From Pseudomonadota bacterium (GTDB lineage Bacteria > Pseudomonadota > Gammaproteobacteria > Burkholderiales > Rhodocyclaceae), in contig JAGTRX010000001.1 in assembly GCA_018262285.1 (NCBI GenBank), forward strand, positions 1-58,201: 58,201 nucleotides of DNA. The letters run 5' to 3'. Below the pieces are notes generated by a model. That model had not been told where the DNA came from. It did no database searches and saw only the letters and a program-made list of their open reading frames with translations. This document shows, piece after piece, positions 26,441-35,626 of the stretch; position 1 is the stretch's first letter, and the number at the start of each line of letters is the position of its first letter. Made by a program: the position numbers and the translations under genes.

Positions 26441-28780
26441 TCAGCGTTTCTTTTTGCCGCGCATGGCACGCACTTCAAACTGAACAAACTCTATTTCGCG
26501 GTTTGCGGCATCGATTAGCGCCAGACGGTGCTTGCCGGGTTGCGGCAGCCAGTGACGGAGCTGATCAGCAGTGCCGATGGTTTTGCCGTCGAGTTGCCAG
26601 CGCCAGCCTTCACCAGCCTTACTGGAAAGTTGCAGGGCAATGCGTTGGCGTCCGGGCGGGATGTCGGGATCAAGGGCGATGATGCTGCCTTCGCCGGGGT
26701 AAGCGATGTGCGCCAGCGCTTTGGGGGTGGCCAGTTTTATAACGCTCATGGCGCTGCCAACGAGAAACCATTCCTGTCGTTGTGGTTCCGACGGTGGTTC
26801 GAAGCGGACGAGTTGGCGGATGACGCCTGCTGGGGCTGACGGTGGTGTGCTGGCGATGCGCTTGCGCAGGCTTTTGCTTTCGCCGCGCTGCAGCCAGTCC
26901 ATAACTTCGCGCCAGATGGGCGCCGCGCCGGAGACGCCGGAAACGTCGTGCATGGCTTCGCCAGCGGCGTTGCCGACCCAAACCGCGACCGTGTAACGGC
27001 GGGAAAAACCGGCGCACCAGTTGTCGCGCATGTCCTTGCTGGTTCCGGTCTTGACGGCGCTCCAGTAGGGCGTTGCCAGCCAGCTTTCGAGTCCGAAAGT
27101 AGCAGCGCGCGCCGAGCGGTCGGCGAGGATGTCGGCGACGATAAAACTGGCTTGTGGCAGGGTGGCAGCGTGTGTTTTGCCGTCAAAGACGCCTGCACAG
27201 CCGCCACTAGTGCAGGGTTTTTTGCTGGCATCGGGTGTTGCCTTGAGTGGCGACCATCTTCCGCCGTTAGCCAGCGTGCGGTAGGCATTGGCCTGCATGA
27301 GCAGCGAAATATCGGCCGAACCGAGCGCCAGACTGTAGCCGTAGTATTCGGCGCTTTCAGTCAGGCTGGCGAAGCCGAATTGCTGCAATTGCCGGTGAAA
27401 TGCGTCCGGCCCCAGGCGGAGCAAGGTGCGCACGGCCGGAATGTTGAGCGAACCACCCAGCGCCATGCGGGCGCTGACCCAGCCCCGGTATTGCGAGGTG
27501 TAGTTCTGCGGCACGTAGAGGCCGTTGCTGGTGCTGAGCGCCAGTGGTGAGTCGTCAAGCAGCGAGGCGGCGGTGAGGGCGCGTTTTTCCAGCGCCAGCG
27601 CGTAGAGAAAGGGTTTGAGGGTGGAACCAGCCTGACGCAGTGCGACGATGCCGTCGACTTGCGCCGCTTGCGAAAGACTGCCGCTGGAACCGACCCAGGC
27701 CAGGATGTCGCCGCTGGCGTTGTCAACAACCAGGACGGCGCCGTCCTCGGCGTTTTGCCGGGCGAGTTCGCGCAGGTGGCGGGTCAGCGTGCTGTTGGCA
27801 AAAGCCTGCAAATCGGCATCAAGCGTTGATTTCAGGCGTTCACCGGGGCTGCTCAGCAGCTTTTGCGCCAGATGGGGCGCCAGTTTTGCTGTTGGGTCGG
27901 AGGTTCCGGCAATGTCGGCTTTCATGCCGCCAGCCAGGGCGAGGCGTGCCAGAGCATCGAGCCCTTCGCAACTGCCGGCCGGGCGGCGGGAAAGCTCGGC
28001 CATGCCTTGCAGCACGGTACAAGCGCGGTTGGCAACGACGGCAGGACTGGCGGCCGGGGCACGTAGCAGGGCGGCGGAGATGGCGGCTTCGCGCTCGTCC
28101 AGACCGTCTGGCCATTTGCCGAAAAGGCCACGGCTCATGGCGGCGACGCCGACCTGTTCGCCGCGAAAGCTGACCAGGTTGAGATAGGCCTCGAGGATTT
28201 CGTCCTTTTTCCAGTGGCGTTCCAGCCACAGGGCGCCGCTGGCTTGGCTGAGTTTTTGCGTGACGCTGCGCCGCCCCTGGCGTCGGTCTTCTTCGTCGAG
28301 CAGGCCGACGAGTTGCATGGAAAGCGTGCTGGCGCCGCGCGTCCTGCCGCGCCATAAATTGCGCCAGGCGCTGGAAGCGACGGCGCCCCAGTCCACGCCA
28401 CCGTGCTGATAGAAATTGCGGTCTTCGGAAACAAGCAGGGCGCGCAGGAAGGCGGGGGAAGTGTCCTCGATGCGTGTCCATGGCAGGCGGCGTTCCTTGA
28501 AATCGATGCGCCGGCTTTGCAGCGGGCGGCCATCGCGCGCCAGCAGCCAGGCGTCTGATTCGGTGTAAGCTTTTTTGACTTCCGGGAACGTGGGTAGGGC
28601 GTGGGCTTGGTTGGCAGAAAAAATGAGAACAAGTAGTAGGCCAAAACTCAAATATTTCACCGCAAAGGCGCAAAGACGCAAAGGGCGCGAGGGAAAAAGC
28701 AATGTTCGATGGGGCGGAAAGGGTTTCCTTTGCGGCCCTTCGTGTCCTTTGCGCCTTTGTGGTGAAAAGTTTTTTCTCAT
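26441..28780 (-). CDS. pbpC: Penicillin-binding protein 1C
   Basis: A bifunctional murein synthase of the PBP1C family. The transglycosylase domain has LLVSEDRNFYQHGGVDWGA and RGASTLSMQLVGLL. The transpeptidase has AGSTLKPF (SxxK), GGSLNIPAVR (SxN) and KTGTS. A C-terminal BiPBP domain follows. The ATG at 28780 overlaps the preceding flavoprotein stop (TGATG), giving 779 residues. However, the first 40 are encoded by an intergenic palindromic repeat (SPQRRKGHEGPQRK and so on). A GTG at 28660, just before the hydrophobic KYLSFGLLLVLIFSANQAHA, may be the original start, though it lacks a good Shine-Dalgarno. An alpha-2-macroglobulin gene, often paired with pbpC, is not seen. Confidence 0.9.
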   Translation of the reverse strand: MRKNFSPQRRKGHEGPQRKPFPPHRTLLFPSRPLRLCAFAVKYLSFGLLLVLIFSANQAHALPTFPEVKKAYTESDAWLLARDGRPLQSRRIDFKERRLPWTRIEDTSPAFLRALLVSEDRNFYQHGGVDWGAVASSAWRNLWRGRTRGASTLSMQLVGLLDEEDRRQGRRSVTQKLSQASGALWLERHWKKDEILEAYLNLVSFRGEQVGVAAMSRGLFGKWPDGLDEREAAISAALLRAPAASPAVVANRACTVLQGMAELSRRPAGSCEGLDALARLALAGGMKADIAGTSDPTAKLAPHLAQKLLSSPGERLKSTLDADLQAFANSTLTRHLRELARQNAEDGAVLVVDNASGDILAWVGSSGSLSQAAQVDGIVALRQAGSTLKPFLYALALEKRALTAASLLDDSPLALSTSNGLYVPQNYTSQYRGWVSARMALGGSLNIPAVRTLLRLGPDAFHRQLQQFGFASLTESAEYYGYSLALGSADISLLMQANAYRTLANGGRWSPLKATPDASKKPCTSGGCAGVFDGKTHAATLPQASFIVADILADRSARAATFGLESWLATPYWSAVKTGTSKDMRDNWCAGFSRRYTVAVWVGNAAGEAMHDVSGVSGAAPIWREVMDWLQRGESKSLRKRIASTPPSAPAGVIRQLVRFEPPSEPQRQEWFLVGSAMSVIKLATPKALAHIAYPGEGSIIALDPDIPPGRQRIALQLSSKAGEGWRWQLDGKTIGTADQLRHWLPQPGKHRLALIDAANREIEFVQFEVRAMRGKKKR
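28655..28768. repeat. Palindromic intergenic repeat, copy 1 (CACCGCAAAG type)
   Basis: TTTCACCGCAAAGGCG at the left end is mirrored by CGCCTTTGTGGTGAAAA at the right, with tandem CGCAAAG-like units inside. It resembles the copies at 43795-43886 and 48272-48349 and the half copy at 34947-34983. It overlaps the 5' end of the pbpC frame. Confidence 0.8.
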
Positions 28781-30009
28781 CAACACGATTGCTTTTCCAG
28801 CCAGTTCATTGTGCCTAGTCCGGCGGCGCGACCGGTGGCGAGGCAGGCGGTGATGAGGTAGCCTCCAGTGGGTGCCTCCCAGTCCAGCATTTCACCGGCA
28901 CAGAAATTTCCTGGCTGATTCTTGAGCATGAGGTTTTCGTCGAGGTCAGAGAACTCAATGCCACCGGCGCTGCTGATGGCCTCGGCAAGGGGTCGGGTGG
29001 CGATCAGACGCAGCGGCAGAGATTTAACGGCGGCAGCTAATTGCGCGGGGTCGGCAAAAACCTCTTTTGCCAGCAATTCGTGCAGGAGGGCCGATTTGAC
29101 GCCTTTTAGCCCCAGCCGGCTTTGCAGGTGGGTGGAAAGTGAGCGCGATCCGCGCGGCCTGGCAATCTCATCAGCGACACGTCCGGCATCATGGTCGGGG
29201 AGAAGGTCGAGATAAATGGTGGCGCTGCCATTGGCTGCGATTTCGTCGCGCAGGCGAGCCGCGTAAGTGTAGATCAGGCCGCCTTCGACACCTTTTTGGG
29301 TAATGAGAAATTCACCGCGCTGGTGGTGGTCAGAAAAAGTCAGAGTGACGGGCTTTACCGGTTGTCCGGCAAAACGCTCAGTGAAAAAAGTGCTCCAGCC
29401 GACATCAAAGCCGCAATTGGCCGGTTTGAGGGGCGCGACGGCGATTCCACGTTCGGCCAGCAGTGACACCCAGGCGCCATCGGAACCGAGTTGGGGCCAG
29501 CTGCCGCCGCCCAGAGCCAGCAGGGTGGCATCGGCTTTGACGCTGATTTCGCCAGTCGGCGTTGCGAAGCGATGGTCTCCGGCCTCATTCCATCCCAGCC
29601 AGCGGTGGCGGATATGGAAATGGCAGCTGTTTTGTCGCAGGCGCTTTTGCCAAGCACGCAAAAGTGGCGCGGCTTTCATTTCAGCGGGGAAGACGCGACC
29701 GGAACTGCCGACAAAACTGTCAATCCCCAGTCCCTGCATCCAGTCGCGCACAGCGTTGGCAGTAAAGGCGTCGAGCATGGGCTGCAGAACGGCGCGATGC
29801 TGGCCGTAGCGCCGGAGGAAATCGGCGTGCGCTTCGGAATGGGTGATATTGAGACCACCTTTGCCTGCCATCAGGAATTTGCGGCCGATGCTCGGCATGG
29901 AATCATAAACGTCCACCTCTACTCCGCCAGCGAGCAGGGTTTGCGCTGCCATCAGCCCGGCCGGGCCAGCGCCGATGACGATTACGGAAGGGGATTGCCT
30001 GATATTCAT
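28780..30009 (-). CDS. NAD(P)/FAD-dependent oxidoreductase, HI0933/BaiN-like (TIGR03862 type)
   Basis: A 409-residue flavoprotein from the ATG at 30009 (MNIRQSPSV). The dinucleotide-binding motif VIVIGAGPAGLMAAQTLL, the family signature GRKFLMAGKGGLNITHSE, ALGGGSWPQLGSDG, and a C-terminal FCAGEMLDWEAPTGGYLITACLATG are present. The HI0933 family is related to BaiN; the physiological substrate is not known. The upstream frame extension lacks conservation. Its stop overlaps the pbpC ATG. Confidence 0.88.
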   Translation of the reverse strand: MNIRQSPSVIVIGAGPAGLMAAQTLLAGGVEVDVYDSMPSIGRKFLMAGKGGLNITHSEAHADFLRRYGQHRAVLQPMLDAFTANAVRDWMQGLGIDSFVGSSGRVFPAEMKAAPLLRAWQKRLRQNSCHFHIRHRWLGWNEAGDHRFATPTGEISVKADATLLALGGGSWPQLGSDGAWVSLLAERGIAVAPLKPANCGFDVGWSTFFTERFAGQPVKPVTLTFSDHHQRGEFLITQKGVEGGLIYTYAARLRDEIAANGSATIYLDLLPDHDAGRVADEIARPRGSRSLSTHLQSRLGLKGVKSALLHELLAKEVFADPAQLAAAVKSLPLRLIATRPLAEAISSAGGIEFSDLDENLMLKNQPGNFCAGEMLDWEAPTGGYLITACLATGRAAGLGTMNWLEKQSC

Positions 30010-30094
30010 TGGGGGCTTTCTATGATTGGCGCCATTGTACTGGACAGGCAAGCGGGTAGAATAACCGGAGTCGCGAGTTGTGGAGTTTGGCTGG

Positions 30095-30934
30095 ATGAAT
30101 CGTGTCGATATTCTCAAAGAGCTTGCTGCCGAGGTTTCGGAAGGCAAACTGAGCTTGCCTGCCAGCGTCAACGTGGCGCTACGGGTGCGCGAGGCACTGG
30201 ATTCGCCGGAATGTCATATCGACATGGCGGCACGCGTGGTGCAGGCGGAACCTATTCTGTCGGCGCGGGTAGTCGCCATGGCCAACGCGGCAGTTTTTAA
30301 TATCTCGGGTAACGAGATTACCGATGTGCGCACGGCAGTTTCACGCTTGGGATTTCGAGTCGTCAGCAATCTGGCGACTGTGATGATGGTGCGGCAGATG
30401 GCGCAATCACCCAATACGCGGGCGGAGCGGCAAATTGCCGCCAAGCTATGGGAATACACAACGCATGTCGCTTCGCTGGCGCGCATGCTGGCTCGGCAGG
30501 TGACCCATCAGGATCCCGAGGCGGCGATGTTTGCCGCCGTTGTTCATGATATTGGTGGTTTTTATCTGCTCTCAAGGGCGGCTGAATTTCCCGGCATGCT
30601 CAATGAAGGACTGGGTGAGGACGATGCCGAGGGCGAACTGGCGCTGGGTCGGGCGGTGCTCAAAGCTTTGACGGTGCCGCAGGCGGTGATGGAAGCGATC
30701 GAGGTTTTCTGGGCGGGCTATTTGGCTTTGCCGCCGGTTTCGCTCGGGGATACCCTGCTGCTGGCGAGTGACCTGACGCCCATCGAACGCCCCTTGCTCA
30801 GCAATGTGCAGGGTTACAACCGGCCGGAGGCAGTGGCCAATATCGATATGGTGGTCGGTCAGCAGAAGTTGCAGGCCATTCTTGACGAATCGCGCGAAGA
30901 GGTCGATTCGCTGCTGGCGGTGCTGCGCTTTTAG
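30095..30934 (+). CDS. HDOD domain protein
   Basis: A 279-residue cytoplasmic protein filled by an HDOD domain, a catalytically dead HD-like fold used in signalling. Visible features are LPASVNVALRVREALDSPE, VVQAEPILSARVVAMANAAVFN, AVSRLGFRVVSNLA and VVHDIGGFYLLSR. The ATG at 30095 is preferred over GTG 30080 because GGAG precedes it. HDOD proteins often connect c-di-GMP, motility and chemotaxis networks. It is divergent from the flavoprotein and converges on a diguanylate cyclase. The 150-bp gap after it holds only C-rich sequence. Confidence 0.85.
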   Translation: MNRVDILKELAAEVSEGKLSLPASVNVALRVREALDSPECHIDMAARVVQAEPILSARVVAMANAAVFNISGNEITDVRTAVSRLGFRVVSNLATVMMVRQMAQSPNTRAERQIAAKLWEYTTHVASLARMLARQVTHQDPEAAMFAAVVHDIGGFYLLSRAAEFPGMLNEGLGEDDAEGELALGRAVLKALTVPQAVMEAIEVFWAGYLALPPVSLGDTLLLASDLTPIERPLLSNVQGYNRPEAVANIDMVVGQQKLQAILDESREEVDSLLAVLRF

Positions 30935-31085
30935 CGTGAACGTTGTGTAACGGCACACGAATTTCGACATTTCCCCCATCCCCACCCCAGCCCAGGAGGG
31001 CTGGCTTTGCCTGCCCGTTCAGGCGGCGCGGAGCAGTGCTCCTCGAAACCCCGCCTTCACCCCCTTGATGGTGTGGGAGAAAACA

Positions 31086-32777
31086 TCAGGCCAGATGGAT
31101 GGTGCGGTTGCGGCCGCCTTCCTTTGCGGCATAAAGTGCCTGGTCGGAGCGGGCGATCAGGCTGGCGACATCGTCGCTCTGGCGGGCTTCGGCGCAGCCC
31201 AGGCTGAGCGTGATCGAATGCTTCTTGTCACCAATGTAGAAGGGTTCGCTCATGATCGCCAGGCGGATGCGTTCGGCGCGCTGGACAGCGGTTTTGAGGT
31301 CGCAGCGATTGAGCAGGATAGTGAATTCCTCGCCGCCGTAGCGGGCGACAAAATCGCTTTCGCGCACCGAATCGGTGATGCGTCTGGCGATCTCTTGCAG
31401 AACTTCGTTGCCGGCCGGGTGGCCGTGGGTGTCGTTGAAACGCTTGAAATGGTCAATGTCACACAAGATGAGCGCCATCGGCGATGGCTTGATGTGGCGA
31501 TGAAAAGCCTGCAGACGCTTGTTGATTTCGATTTCGAAGCTGCCGAAGTTGTGCAGCCCGGTCAGGCGGTCATGGCTGGCCAGTTTGTCCAGCGTGACGA
31601 CCTGATTTTCCAGCGAGGTGAGCATGGTGTAGACCTGGGCGTTGTCGATGATGCTGCCGAGAAAGTCGCACAGGTGCTGGATGAGAACGAGTTGCTTGGT
31701 CGATAGCGCATTGCTGCGCCGCAGGCTGCCGAGCCAGAGCACGCCAACCGGTTTGCCATGCTTGCGGATGGGCAGGATGGCAAAGGTGCGCAGATCCTTG
31801 AGGATTTCCAGATTGACGCGATCCTGTTTGCTCATGGGCAGGTTAAGCAAATTGCGGATGTCGGCAAAATAAAGTGGCCGGTTATTGAGGAAGGCGTCAC
31901 TACAGGCGCCGTCAAAATAGTCGAGCGAGTAGCTCAGTTCACTGCAGTGTTCCCGCCAGGATTTGCCCCAGGGGGCATCTTCGGGGGTGAAACGGGTGTC
32001 GACGCAGCGCAGGAATCCGCTTTCGGCCATGAGTACAGCGGTGAAATCAAGCCGGAAACGCAATATGAAATCACGCTGGATGCGGGGATAAATTTCCTGC
32101 ACTGTCGTCAGGTTGTTCATCTCGGCGATGAAGTGGAGCAGGGATTGCACTTCGCTTTCGACGTCGCGCACCGATTGCATGCGTGCTTCCAGCCGGCTCA
32201 GTTTATGGTGCAGACGCAGTAGCGGAAAAGCCGAATCCAGCAACCGTTTGATTCCAGTGATGGCAGAAAGCGGGATGCGGCTGTGCGTCGAGAATAGAAC
32301 CAGAGTACCGATGGCGGGTTGATTGATGTTGGCAGGCTGAATCGGCAAGGCGACCAGGTGCTGCATGTTCCAGTATTCAAAACGGGCCTGGGTGCGGGTG
32401 GAAAAGGATTTGAGGTTTTTGCGCGTCACCAGGACTGTGGTGCGCGTGTTGAATGCGACGGCATTGACATCCTGGCCATTGATGGGAACGGAATACTGCG
32501 TCTGTTCCGACTCCAGTTCGCGGTGTCCGGCGGGCAGATGAACGCGGGCGCAGACCAGAGCGTTCTCGCCCGGATCGATGAAGTTGAAGGAATAACTGTC
32601 GATTTGCGGATGGCTTTGCAGGATTTTTTCGAAGACATCGAGACAAGCAGGCAGATCAGGCGCATTGGCGAGCAGATTTTGTATTTCGGCCAGCACTGGC
32701 CGAGATGGCTTGCTTGGCGAAGCCGGGGCGGTTTCGCCGATGACGGGAAGAGGGGATGTCTTGCCGCTGCTGTTCAT
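31086..32777 (-). CDS. Diguanylate cyclase with GAF-like sensor domains
   Basis: A 563-residue cytoplasmic protein. Two GAF-like regions (about 45-190 and 215-385) are joined by a coiled helix (LEARMQSVRDVESEV). The GGDEF domain (about 400-560) has the intact motif YGGEEF at 481-485 and an I-site RESD at 472-475, exactly five residues upstream. This predicts an active, product-inhibited cyclase making c-di-GMP. No membrane segment is seen, so the signal is probably cytoplasmic. It stands alone between HDOD and DUF342 genes. Confidence 0.9.
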   Translation of the reverse strand: MNSSGKTSPLPVIGETAPASPSKPSRPVLAEIQNLLANAPDLPACLDVFEKILQSHPQIDSYSFNFIDPGENALVCARVHLPAGHRELESEQTQYSVPINGQDVNAVAFNTRTTVLVTRKNLKSFSTRTQARFEYWNMQHLVALPIQPANINQPAIGTLVLFSTHSRIPLSAITGIKRLLDSAFPLLRLHHKLSRLEARMQSVRDVESEVQSLLHFIAEMNNLTTVQEIYPRIQRDFILRFRLDFTAVLMAESGFLRCVDTRFTPEDAPWGKSWREHCSELSYSLDYFDGACSDAFLNNRPLYFADIRNLLNLPMSKQDRVNLEILKDLRTFAILPIRKHGKPVGVLWLGSLRRSNALSTKQLVLIQHLCDFLGSIIDNAQVYTMLTSLENQVVTLDKLASHDRLTGLHNFGSFEIEINKRLQAFHRHIKPSPMALILCDIDHFKRFNDTHGHPAGNEVLQEIARRITDSVRESDFVARYGGEEFTILLNRCDLKTAVQRAERIRLAIMSEPFYIGDKKHSITLSLGCAEARQSDDVASLIARSDQALYAAKEGGRNRTIHLA

Positions 32778-32914
32778 GCCGGAATCCTGATCGAGACGAT
32801 GACGCCACCATTCATATTGTCGCTCAATTCAGGACGGAGTACACATGCAATAAGCTTTTTGTAGAGTAGGACGGCAAAGTTGTTGCTGGCGATGAACGGG
32901 GAGGGTGAAATGCC

Positions 32915-34942
32915 ATGTCGGAGTTTTTTTCTGGTCTCAAACTGCCTTATCATAGGAGGAGAGCAATAAGGAGTCGCCTGGTGCCGATTTCAAACCCCGA
33001 TTCATCCGCACAGACGCCCGCTGCCGGGGCGAGTGAACTGATCCTGCCCGGTTATATCCGTCAGGAAATGGGAGGGGTGTATGTTGACTTGACCCAGTTA
33101 CCTTCCGGCCAGGAATTTGAGCGCATCATCGAGCGCATTTTTACAGCGGGCTATTACCTGCCCGGTCTCGACTACGCCAGTTTCCAGTCTCTGCTTTATG
33201 GCAGCGGTGATTTCGGCGGACTGATCGCTGTCCGGCTGGCGCAAGAAATCGCTATTTTTCCGCCTGAGCGGCAGTCGCTTTATCGCGCGCCCAATATTGG
33301 TGATGACAGTGCCGAATACATGTTCGAACCGGCTTTTTTGGAAAAGACGGTCGAGGTTCCGCTCTACGATACCGGCGAGGACGGTCAGGAGGTTCAGGTT
33401 GGTGTTGAACGGCGCACGGAGCGTGTTCCGACTGAACTTGATTTCGACGAATTTATCGCCAACGCCTGGATCAGCGGCCTGCGCTTCGGAATCGATGCCA
33501 AAAGGGTGCGTGAGTTGCTGCTGGCCAAACAGCCCGAACGCGTTGATATTGCCCACAGTCTGCCGCCGACAGAAGGCTCTGACGCCGGGGTCGAGGAGCA
33601 GACCAAGGCCCTGCATCGCAGCAATTCGCCGCGTTTGCTGCCGGACGGACGGGTTGATCTGAGCCAGTATGCCAATCGTTTCCCGCAGATTCAAAAGGGT
33701 ACGCTGCTGCTGCTGAAAAAGCCGCGTCAGCTTGGCGAAGCCGGTAGAAAGCTGGATGGCGCTGCGCTCGAACCGCGCCTGCCGGATGACTTCGAGTTCA
33801 GTAAGCTGGCGGGTGAAAATACCCATGTCGAGCGCTATAACGACCGTGAATATCTGGTCGCTTCGATCAGTGGTTTTCTCAATATCGATACCAATACCAA
33901 CCAGATTTCCATTACCGAGAAAATCATCAATCGCGACGGGGTAAGTTCGCGCACGACCGGCAATCTCGTCCTGCAAGGCGATCAGTACGAAGAATACGGC
34001 GAGGTGCAGGAAGGCAGCGCTGTTGAAGGCAAAGACCTGATTTTTCACGCCGATGTTTTTGGCCGGGTGGCGTCGGTGGGCGGCAAAATTGTACTCGAAA
34101 GCAATCTGGCCGGCGGTATGGCGCTCAATCGCGATGGCGATATCGAAGTGCAGGGCATGGCTTCCAGTGCGGTTGTGCGCACGGCGCGTGGTGCCATCCG
34201 GGTGAAGCGGGCAGAAAACACGCTATTGGTGGCCGATCGTATCGAGATCGAGTCGGCGTACCAGTGCACCATCCTGGCCGAAGAAGTCGAAATTGGCATG
34301 GCGGCTGGTTGTACCGTTGCCGGCAAACGTGTCCACATCGGTGAGTTGCGTGATCACGGTTCGGAAGAAACCCTGATTTCAATGCTCATGCCTGATCTGA
34401 GCGGGTTCGAGCTTTTGCTGGCGGACGAGCGGAAATACATTGCTGAATGCGAAAAAATGCTCGCTGACCTTCGCCACGCGTTGTCGACCATGACCAGCCA
34501 GCCCGAATTGCAACACTATCTGGTGGTGGCGGGCAAACTGCACCGCAAGGAAATCAAGCTGGCCCCGCAGCAACAGGGCGACTGGCAGCAATTGGGGGCG
34601 CGCATGGCGCCCACTCTCAAACGTATCAAGCAGGCACGTGACGATGTCTCGGCGCTGGAAACGGAAATTGAAGGGATCAGGGAGCGCATCGCCAAGATCG
34701 AGGCAGACAAAAAAGCGGCCGGTGACGGTATTGCCTGCCATCTCGACAACGTGCAGGGCGAAGTGCGGGTGCGGCAGATGGTGATTCTGCTCGATGCGCC
34801 GCCGCTCACCCGCATGTCGCCACGAGATTTGCGTACCCACCTGAGACAACCGGTCGCAGCCGATAAAACCCTGTTTGGCAGCAGCAGTGGCGAGTTTTCC
34901 TGGCAGCATCAGGCGGCTGCCGAGGGCGCAGAAAAAGTTTAA
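32915..34942 (+). CDS. DUF342 / FapA (flagellar assembly protein A) domain protein
   Basis: A 675-residue protein with an N-terminal region around PGYIRQEMGGVYVDLTQLP and a central right-handed beta-helix-like DUF342 region (VFGRVASVGGKIVLESNLAGG, GDIEVQGMASSAVVRTARGAIRV, AEEVEIGMAAGCTVAGKRVHIG). A C-terminal coiled coil follows (DDVSALETEIEGIRERIAKIE). FapA-type proteins influence polar flagellar placement or surface structures in some species. ATG 32915 has GGAGGG about 10 nt upstream. GTG 32981 with AAGGAG at 7 nt is an equally good alternative (653 residues). Confidence 0.85.
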   Translation: MSEFFSGLKLPYHRRRAIRSRLVPISNPDSSAQTPAAGASELILPGYIRQEMGGVYVDLTQLPSGQEFERIIERIFTAGYYLPGLDYASFQSLLYGSGDFGGLIAVRLAQEIAIFPPERQSLYRAPNIGDDSAEYMFEPAFLEKTVEVPLYDTGEDGQEVQVGVERRTERVPTELDFDEFIANAWISGLRFGIDAKRVRELLLAKQPERVDIAHSLPPTEGSDAGVEEQTKALHRSNSPRLLPDGRVDLSQYANRFPQIQKGTLLLLKKPRQLGEAGRKLDGAALEPRLPDDFEFSKLAGENTHVERYNDREYLVASISGFLNIDTNTNQISITEKIINRDGVSSRTTGNLVLQGDQYEEYGEVQEGSAVEGKDLIFHADVFGRVASVGGKIVLESNLAGGMALNRDGDIEVQGMASSAVVRTARGAIRVKRAENTLLVADRIEIESAYQCTILAEEVEIGMAAGCTVAGKRVHIGELRDHGSEETLISMLMPDLSGFELLLADERKYIAECEKMLADLRHALSTMTSQPELQHYLVVAGKLHRKEIKLAPQQQGDWQQLGARMAPTLKRIKQARDDVSALETEIEGIRERIAKIEADKKAAGDGIACHLDNVQGEVRVRQMVILLDAPPLTRMSPRDLRTHLRQPVAADKTLFGSSSGEFSWQHQAAAEGAEKV

Positions 34943-34946
34943 AAAG

Positions 34947-34983
34947 CCTCACCGCCAAGGCGCGAAGAGCGTAAAGAAGCAGA
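34947..34983. repeat. Half copy of the CACCGCAAAG-type repeat
   Basis: CCTCACCGCCAAGGCGCGAAG and the following GCGTAAAGAAGCAGAG resemble the left arm of the palindromic repeats elsewhere in the window, but the right arm is missing. It sits between converging genes. Confidence 0.55.
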
Positions 34984-35008
34984 GTGTTCTGAATGTTTTT
35001 CCCTAGCC

Positions 35009-35626
35009 TCACTCCGGCTTGTAACCCAGTTTTTCCAGCATCAGGTTGATTTTAACCAGGTCGGCGATGGTGCGGGCGCTCATTTTTTCCATGGTGCGGG
35101 CGCGATGGGCTTCCACTGTTTTCATGCTGATATCGAGTTCGTCGGCAATCTGTTTGTTGAGCTTGCCTTCGGCCACCAATTGCATGACTTCGAATTCGCG
35201 TGCCGAGAGTTGCTTGACGCGCTGCAGTAGCGCGCCGTCACGCTCGCGCTGGGCGGCGCGTTGACAATCCAGTGTCAGGGCGCGTTTGATGCGGGCGAGC
35301 AGATCCTGATCATTGAAGGGCTTTTGAATGAAATCGCAGGCGCCGCGTTGCAGCGCCGAAACCGCCATCGGGACATCGCCATGGCCGGTGATGAAAATGA
35401 CCGGCAGATGGTTGCCCATGGCCAGCAGGCGTTCATGCAGTTCAAGCCCGCTCATTTCCGGCATGCGCACGTCGAGAATCAGGCAGCCGGCCATGTCCTC
35501 GTTGAGCGCGGACAGAAAATCCTCGGCTGAGGCAAAATTTTCGGTTTCGTAGCTCTCGCCTTCCAGCAGCCAGGTCAGCGAGTCACGCATGGCTTCTTCG
35601 TCATCGACGATATAAATTTTCGGCAT
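35009..35626 (-). CDS. LuxR-type response regulator (FixJ/TtrR class)
   Basis: 205 residues. The receiver domain (1-120) has acidic DDE at 8-10, the phospho-acceptor D52 in LILDVRMPEMSG, and Lys in IQKPF. A LuxR-type helix-turn-helix (about 138-200: LSAREFEVMQLVAEGKLNKQIADEL, ISMKTVEAHR) binds DNA. The ATG overlaps the kinase stop by one base (TGATG), so kinase and regulator are translated together. The regulon is unknown. The weak neighbour link is to pduL, divergent from the kinase. Confidence 0.93.
   Translation of the reverse strand: MPKIYIVDDEEAMRDSLTWLLEGESYETENFASAEDFLSALNEDMAGCLILDVRMPEMSGLELHERLLAMGNHLPVIFITGHGDVPMAVSALQRGACDFIQKPFNDQDLLARIKRALTLDCQRAAQRERDGALLQRVKQLSAREFEVMQLVAEGKLNKQIADELDISMKTVEAHRARTMEKMSARTIADLVKINLMLEKLGYKPE

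Noticed and set aside
28661-28775. Tandem CGCAAAG units as a CRISPR array or a second GEMM riboswitch
   Set aside because: Units are short and irregular without unique spacers, and the shared CGCAAAG heptamer is not accompanied by other GEMM elements; it is a palindromic intergenic repeat.
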